Origin: Clostridia bacterium
Lineage (GTDB): Bacteria; Bacillota; Clostridia; Christensenellales; UBA1242
Direction: 5' to 3'
Assembly: GCA_017452165.1 (NCBI GenBank)
Contig: JAFTMY010000155.1
Location: 1-46,399, forward strand
Length of the DNA: 46,399 nt
This document shows, in pieces, positions 42,425-46,399 of the stretch. Position numbers and translations under genes: made by a program. A model generated the notes under the pieces. It had not been told where the DNA came from. It searched no databases and was given only the letters and a program-made list of their open reading frames with translations. The number at the start of each line of letters is the position of its first letter. Positions within the stretch are counted from its first letter, which is position 1.

Positions 42425-43159
42425 TTAAAATTTTACTATTCCACCAGAAACTGTTAGGTCTACGCCTGTTATAAAACTGCTTTCATCACTTGATAAAAAG
42501 TAAATTGCGTTTGCTATGTCAGTTGGTTCACCAAGACGCTCAAGAGGAGTTTCGTTTTTAATGTATTTAACGGTGTCTTTAGAGTAGGCAGTATTCATTT
42601 TAGTATCAATATAACCAGGAGATACGCAGTTTACTCTAATGTATGGCGAAAGTTCCACAGCAAGTGATTTTGATAGACCAATAATACCTGCCTTGCTTGC
42701 AGAATAAACACTTTCCATACTTCCACCAGTTTGACCATAAACTGAAGAAATCATAACAATATTTCCGTGTTTTTGAGATAAAAACTTTTTAGCAATTTCT
42801 CTAGCAAAGAGAATAGTTCCTCTTAAATTGACAGTTAAGATATCATCAATTTCTTCAGTTTCTTTTTCACTTAAAAGTGCTTCAGTTTCTGCTTTTCCTG
42901 CATTTAAAACTGCAACATCAACATATTCAAACTCTTTAAAAGCAGAGTTGACAAAATTAATAATATCACTTTCGCTTCTTTGATCACAGTAAAGTGCTAA
43001 AACTTCAATTCCATAAGTTTTAAGTTTAGCAATAAATCCTGCGTCAAAAGAATTAAGATAAGTTAGGGCGATATTGTAGCCGTTTTGTGCAAATTTTTCA
43101 GCAGTTGCTTTTCCAATATCTCCAAAACCACCTGTAATAATTGCAGTTTTTCTAATCAT
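42425..43159 (-). CDS. Short-chain dehydrogenase/reductase (FabG-like)
   Basis: I start at 43159 (MIRKTAIITGG), 244 residues; GGAGG lies 8 bases upstream, and the frame from 43174 overlaps that site. Classical SDR: nucleotide-binding TGGFGDIG (9-16), NAG (87-89), active site Ser139, Tyr152 and Lys156 (YSASK), PGYIDT. Closest in look to 3-oxoacyl-ACP reductase FabG, but no other fatty acid gene is nearby, so the substrate is open. Confidence 0.9.
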   Translation of the reverse strand: MIRKTAIITGGFGDIGKATAEKFAQNGYNIALTYLNSFDAGFIAKLKTYGIEVLALYCDQRSESDIINFVNSAFKEFEYVDVAVLNAGKAETEALLSEKETEEIDDILTVNLRGTILFAREIAKKFLSQKHGNIVMISSVYGQTGGSMESVYSASKAGIIGLSKSLAVELSPYIRVNCVSPGYIDTKMNTAYSKDTVKYIKNETPLERLGEPTDIANAIYFLSSDESSFITGVDLTVSGGIVKF

Positions 43160-43273
43160 TAATTGTTCCTCCAAAAAATTTATTAAAATTATGTATAATA
43201 TAAAATGTATTGGGTAAAATATAAGTATACAAACATTGATTTGCAGTGGTTAAACTATTTGTTAGTTTAGGTG

Positions 43274-43870
43274 CTAAGAGTTTAATGTTTGTATTTTTTT
43301 TGCTAATTTTTTAGAAATTTCTTTTAATTCTTTATCTTCAGTGTAATGATTATCTATACACTCATTAAAATCAGAAGGTGTAAAGTCAGGCAAGTTTTTT
43401 TCACGAAGTTCAAGATATTCATCACTTACATTATCTCTTTCTTTAAGTCTTGAAAACCTAATATTTTTATCAGCAACTATTAAAATTTTATAATCACTAT
43501 CATTAAAATATTTCATTTTTGTAAGTAGTGCATATTCTAAAATAATATAGTTTTTTCTAGTTTCTATTATAGTATTATCAATATAGTCTTCCATAAACTT
43601 TTGAGAAAGGTTATTTAAATAGTTTAATTTTTCAGGCTCGTTAAAAACAATTTTACCGAGTTTTTTTCTATTTATTTTGTTTTCATCAAAAATTTCTTCA
43701 CCAAATGCGTTTTTTAATTGAGTTTTTATATATTCATCTTCAAGTGAAAGGTGTGAGATTTTATCTAAGTTTAAAAGCATAGCATCAAGATTTTCTGCTA
43801 ACATATAGGAAAACTTACTTTTTCCGACCCCACTTTTTCCAGTTACTATTATTAAAAATTTTTTGTCCAT
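43274..43870 (-). CDS. coaE: Dephospho-CoA kinase
   Basis: A 198-residue P-loop kinase. Walker A is GKSGVGKS (11-18). INRKKLGKIVFNEPEKLNYLN is the CoaE-specific segment, and the LID has FSRLKERDN. It catalyses the last step of coenzyme A synthesis. There is no ribosome binding site; the extended -10 TGATATAAT (43881-43889) lies 10 bases before the ATG, so the transcript is probably leaderless. The sequence is divergent but complete. Confidence 0.85.
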   Translation of the reverse strand: MDKKFLIIVTGKSGVGKSKFSYMLAENLDAMLLNLDKISHLSLEDEYIKTQLKNAFGEEIFDENKINRKKLGKIVFNEPEKLNYLNNLSQKFMEDYIDNTIIETRKNYIILEYALLTKMKYFNDSDYKILIVADKNIRFSRLKERDNVSDEYLELREKNLPDFTPSDFNECIDNHYTEDKELKEISKKLAKKIQTLNS

Positions 43871-43880
43871 AATATAATTT

Positions 43881-43889
43881 ATTATATCA
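43881..43889 (-). promoter_or_regulatory. Extended -10 promoter of coaE
   Basis: TGATATAAT on the minus strand (TATAAT at 43881-43886), ten bases before the start codon. Confidence 0.5.
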
Positions 43890-43965
43890 TATCTTTTAAT
43901 ATAAGTCCATAATAAATATTTTTATTTTAAAATAAATAAAGGTTGTTTTTGGCTAAAAATTTGTT

Positions 43966-43993
43966 TTGAAAGATATTATCTATGTGTTAAAAT
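43966..43993 (+). promoter_or_regulatory. Promoter of the NfnAB-like operon
   Basis: TTGAAA (43966-43971), 16 bp, TAAAAT (43988-43993), with TGT just before the -10. Confidence 0.5.
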
Positions 43994-44034
43994 AAGATTT
44001 GTATTTAGATAGTAACTTAAGGAGAGTTTTTATA

Positions 44035-44877
44035 ATGTATAAAATCGTAAGTAAAAGATTTTTAAATAGTTCAGTATGTGAGATAAGCGTATATGCTCCA
44101 CTTGTTGCTAAAAAAGCAAAGGCAGGTCAGTTTATTATTCTTAGAGTTGATGATAACGGAGAAAGAATACCACTTACTATTGCTGGTTTTGATAGAGATA
44201 AAGGGACTATAAATGTAATTTTTCAAGTAGTTGGAGCATCTACTGAAAAATTGAAAAACTTAAATGTTGAAGATAGTATAAGTGATTTTGTAGGTCCACT
44301 TGGAAATGCTACTGAGATAGGAAATGAAAAAAAGGTTTGTGTCGTTGGAGGTGGTGTTGGCTGTGCGATAGCATACCCAGTTGCTAAGGCTTTTTATGAA
44401 AATGGCACAAATGTTAGTGTTATTAGTGGTTTTAGAAACAAGGAATTTGTTATTTTAGAAGATGAATTTAAAAATGTTTCTAATAACTTTATTTGTGTTA
44501 CTGATGACGGAAGTTATGGTGAAAAGGGTAATGTTTGTGTTCCACTCGAAAAAATGTTAGAAAGTGGAGAGTCTTTTGATAAAATTATTGCAATAGGGCC
44601 TATTGTTATGATGAAATTTGTAAGCAAACTTGCTGAAAAATATAATATTCCTTGTATTGTTTCAATGAATCCTATTATGATTGATGGGACGGGTATGTGT
44701 GGTGGTTGTAGACTCACTGTTGATGGAAAAGTTAAATTTGCATGTATTGATGGTCCTGAGTTTGATGGCTTGAAGGTTGATTTTGATGAACTTCTTACTA
44801 GAAATAATATGTATGGTGAATTTGAAAGACACGCATATAAGGAAACTTGCAATTTATTAAATAAGGAGGCAGAGTAA
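44035..44877 (+). CDS. nfnA: NfnA-like flavoprotein subunit (ferredoxin-NADP reductase fold)
   Basis: I start at 44035 (MYKIVSKRF), 280 residues, with AAGGAGAG properly spaced; the frame from 43999 lacks a site. A ferredoxin reductase-type FAD domain (IPLTIAGFD) and NAD-binding VCVVGGGVGCAIAYPVAKA are followed by a [2Fe-2S] segment GTGMCGGCRLTVDG with a third Cys in KFACIDGPEFDG. This is the small subunit of NADH-dependent ferredoxin:NADP oxidoreductase, also annotated as sulfide dehydrogenase beta or PyrK-like. Confidence 0.9.
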   Translation: MYKIVSKRFLNSSVCEISVYAPLVAKKAKAGQFIILRVDDNGERIPLTIAGFDRDKGTINVIFQVVGASTEKLKNLNVEDSISDFVGPLGNATEIGNEKKVCVVGGGVGCAIAYPVAKAFYENGTNVSVISGFRNKEFVILEDEFKNVSNNFICVTDDGSYGEKGNVCVPLEKMLESGESFDKIIAIGPIVMMKFVSKLAEKYNIPCIVSMNPIMIDGTGMCGGCRLTVDGKVKFACIDGPEFDGLKVDFDELLTRNNMYGEFERHAYKETCNLLNKEAE

Positions 44878-44878
44878 A

Positions 44879-46306
44879 ATGAATAAAACTCCAAATTTAA
44901 AGATGACTAAAAATGAAATGCCTACGCAAAGTGCTAGACAAAGAATACATAACTTTAGTGAAGTTGAACTTGGGTATGATGAAATGTCAGCAATAGACGA
45001 AGCAAAGAGATGTCTTGATTGTGTGAACTTTCCTTGTGTATCAGGTTGTCCAGTTAGAGTAAATATTCCTAAGTTTATCGAAAAGGTAAGAGAACTTGAT
45101 TTTGAAGGGGCTTATGAGATAATAAGTCAAACATCTAATCTTCCTGCAATTTGTGGAAGGGTTTGCACTCAAGAAACTCAATGTGAAGCAAAGTGTGTTA
45201 GAGGTATAAAAGGTGAACCTGTTGGAATTGGAAGACTCGAGAGATTTGTTGCTGATTATCATAATAGAAATGCAGAACTTAAAGAAATAAAAACTATGAA
45301 AAAAACAGGTCATAAGGTTGCTGTAATTGGTTCAGGTCCATCAGGTTTAACTTGTGCAGGTGATTTAGCAAAAATGGGGCATAGTGTTACTATTTTTGAG
45401 GCACTTCACAAGGCTGGTGGTGTTCTTGTCTATGGTATACCAGAATTTAGACTTCCTAAAAAAATTGTTGAAAGAGAAATAGAAAATTTAACAAAAATGG
45501 GTGTTGAAATAAAAACAAATGTTGTTGTAGGAAAGACTGTTTTAATTGACGAACTTTTTGATGACGGATACGAGGCTGTGTTTATCGGATCAGGGGCAGG
45601 ACTTCCAAAGTTTATGGGAATAAATGGTGAGCATTTAAACGGTGTTTATTCTGCAAATGAGTATCTTACTAGATGTAATCTTATGAAAGCATATGAGGAA
45701 AATTCAACAACACCTATTATGAAAGGTGGGATTGTTGCAGTTGTTGGTGGAGGAAATGTTGCTATTGATGTTGCAAGAACTGCGCTTAGACTTGGAGCAA
45801 AGAAAGTTCACCTTATATATAGAAGAAGTTTTGATGAACTCCCAGCAAGGAAAGAAGAAGTAAATCACGCAAAAGAAGAAGGGGTTGAGTTTAATATATT
45901 AACAAATCCTGTTGAAATAATTGGATATAAAAATGAAGATGATAAAAAAGACCCAAAAAATGGTTTCGTGAAATCTTTAAAATGCATAAAAATGGAACTT
46001 AGAGAGCCTGATGAAAGGGGTAGAAGAAGACCTATTGAAATTGAAAATAGTGAGTTTGAAATGCAAGTGGACACAGTTGTTATGGCAATAGGAACATCTC
46101 CAAATCCACTTATTAAAATGACTACTAGCGAAATTGAAACTAATAAATATGGTGGAATAATTGTTGAAGAGTTGACAGGTAAAACCACAAAAGAAAATGT
46201 ATATGCTGGTGGTGATGCTGTAACGGGTGCTGCAACTGTTATTTCTGCAATGGGTGCAGGAAAGTTGTCGGCAAAAGCAATTAATGATTATTTGTCAAAA
46301 AAATAA
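44879..46306 (+). CDS. nfnB: NfnB-like / GltD-like NADPH oxidoreductase subunit
   Basis: A 475-residue protein. An N-terminal Cys-rich domain carries two cluster-binding sets (Cys45/48/53/57 and Cys92/96/102/106). An FAD-binding VAVIGSGPSGLTCAGDLAKMG (near 147) and an NAD(P)-binding VAVVGGGNVAIDVARTALRLG (near 285) follow. It is paired two bases after nfnA with GGAGGCAGAG before the ATG. NfnAB confurcates electrons from NADH and reduced ferredoxin to NADP in anaerobes. Alone it would resemble glutamate synthase small subunit, but the neighbour favours Nfn. Confidence 0.93.
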   Translation: MNKTPNLKMTKNEMPTQSARQRIHNFSEVELGYDEMSAIDEAKRCLDCVNFPCVSGCPVRVNIPKFIEKVRELDFEGAYEIISQTSNLPAICGRVCTQETQCEAKCVRGIKGEPVGIGRLERFVADYHNRNAELKEIKTMKKTGHKVAVIGSGPSGLTCAGDLAKMGHSVTIFEALHKAGGVLVYGIPEFRLPKKIVEREIENLTKMGVEIKTNVVVGKTVLIDELFDDGYEAVFIGSGAGLPKFMGINGEHLNGVYSANEYLTRCNLMKAYEENSTTPIMKGGIVAVVGGGNVAIDVARTALRLGAKKVHLIYRRSFDELPARKEEVNHAKEEGVEFNILTNPVEIIGYKNEDDKKDPKNGFVKSLKCIKMELREPDERGRRRPIEIENSEFEMQVDTVVMAIGTSPNPLIKMTTSEIETNKYGGIIVEELTGKTTKENVYAGGDAVTGAATVISAMGAGKLSAKAINDYLSKK

Positions 46307-46399
46307 TGATAAGAACTAAGTTTTATATTTATTAATAAAATTTATTTGTTGTTTTTAAAAAATTATAATAAAATATAGGTAGTAATATTGATGTTAGAA
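46307..46399. other. AT-rich end of the window, nothing seen
   Basis: Ninety-three AT-rich bases after the nfnB stop hold no gene start, hairpin or terminator that I can recognise. Confidence 0.5.

Overview
The window is very AT-rich. It has dense AGGAG-type ribosome binding sites, sigma-A promoters, rho-independent terminators, an oxygen-independent ribonucleotide reductase (NrdD/NrdG), a Gram-positive type SUF operon (sufCBDSU), an electron-bifurcating NfnAB-like pair and no outer-membrane genes. This fits an uncultured anaerobic low-GC member of the Bacillota, Clostridia-like and probably gut-associated. The species cannot be told from the sequence. No tRNA, rRNA, CRISPR array, transposase, integrase or phage gene is visible.

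Layout. 0.1-4.5 kb: a SAM methyltransferase, then a zinc-ribbon/TPM-domain/membrane-protein triad and a membrane-anchored XRE regulator. 4.7-9.7 kb: one giant cell-surface protein with Listeria-Bacteroides-type repeats. 9.8-11.8 kb: an ABC-2 exporter of NatAB type. 12.1-15.2 kb: nrdD, nrdG and a small acidic protein. 15.4-17.1 kb: two membrane proteins (PnuC-like; YjdF/DUF2238-like). 17.3-17.75 kb: three tandem 148-bp structured repeats. 17.8-22.9 kb: a glycan operon with two glycosyltransferases (GT8, GT4) and all four activities needed to make GDP-D-glycero-D-manno-heptose from sedoheptulose-7-phosphate (HddA, HddC fused to GmhB, GmhA). 23.1-23.9 kb: a divergent XRE regulator/unknown gene pair with palindromic operators inside both promoter spacers. 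24.0-31.3 kb, minus strand: iscR-like regulator, sufCBDSU, nitroreductase, orphan HicB-type antitoxin and cyclophilin. 31.4-33.9 kb: GT8, PlsC-like and CrtO-like acyltransferases, a probable glycolipid locus. 34.2-36.0 kb: two more membrane-anchored XRE regulators. 36.1-39.1 kb: a three-gene operon of unrecognised proteins behind a perfect consensus promoter. 39.2-46.3 kb: housekeeping genes (NUDIX, TtcA-like, MscS, SDR, CoaE, NfnAB-like).

The most interesting points are as follows. (1) A single TAA separates hddC-gmhB from gmhA although the reading frame is open and continuous across it. The tail of the GmhB domain lies after the stop, so a three-domain fusion seems to have been cut by a nonsense codon. 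(2) Three 148-bp tandem repeats at 17303-17746 change mostly where hairpin pairing is preserved. (3) The 36142-39056 operon encodes two proteins sharing a roughly 240-residue domain I do not recognise, one of them carrying a long charged disordered linker, plus a 64-residue acidic protein. (4) Several genes have no Shine-Dalgarno sequence and a -10 box only 6-10 nt before the ATG, suggesting leaderless mRNAs. (5) An 11-mer, AAAAACGCAAA, occurs seven times, always in the sense direction of transcription and often at gene ends.

All function calls come from motifs and family resemblance read by eye. No database search was run.
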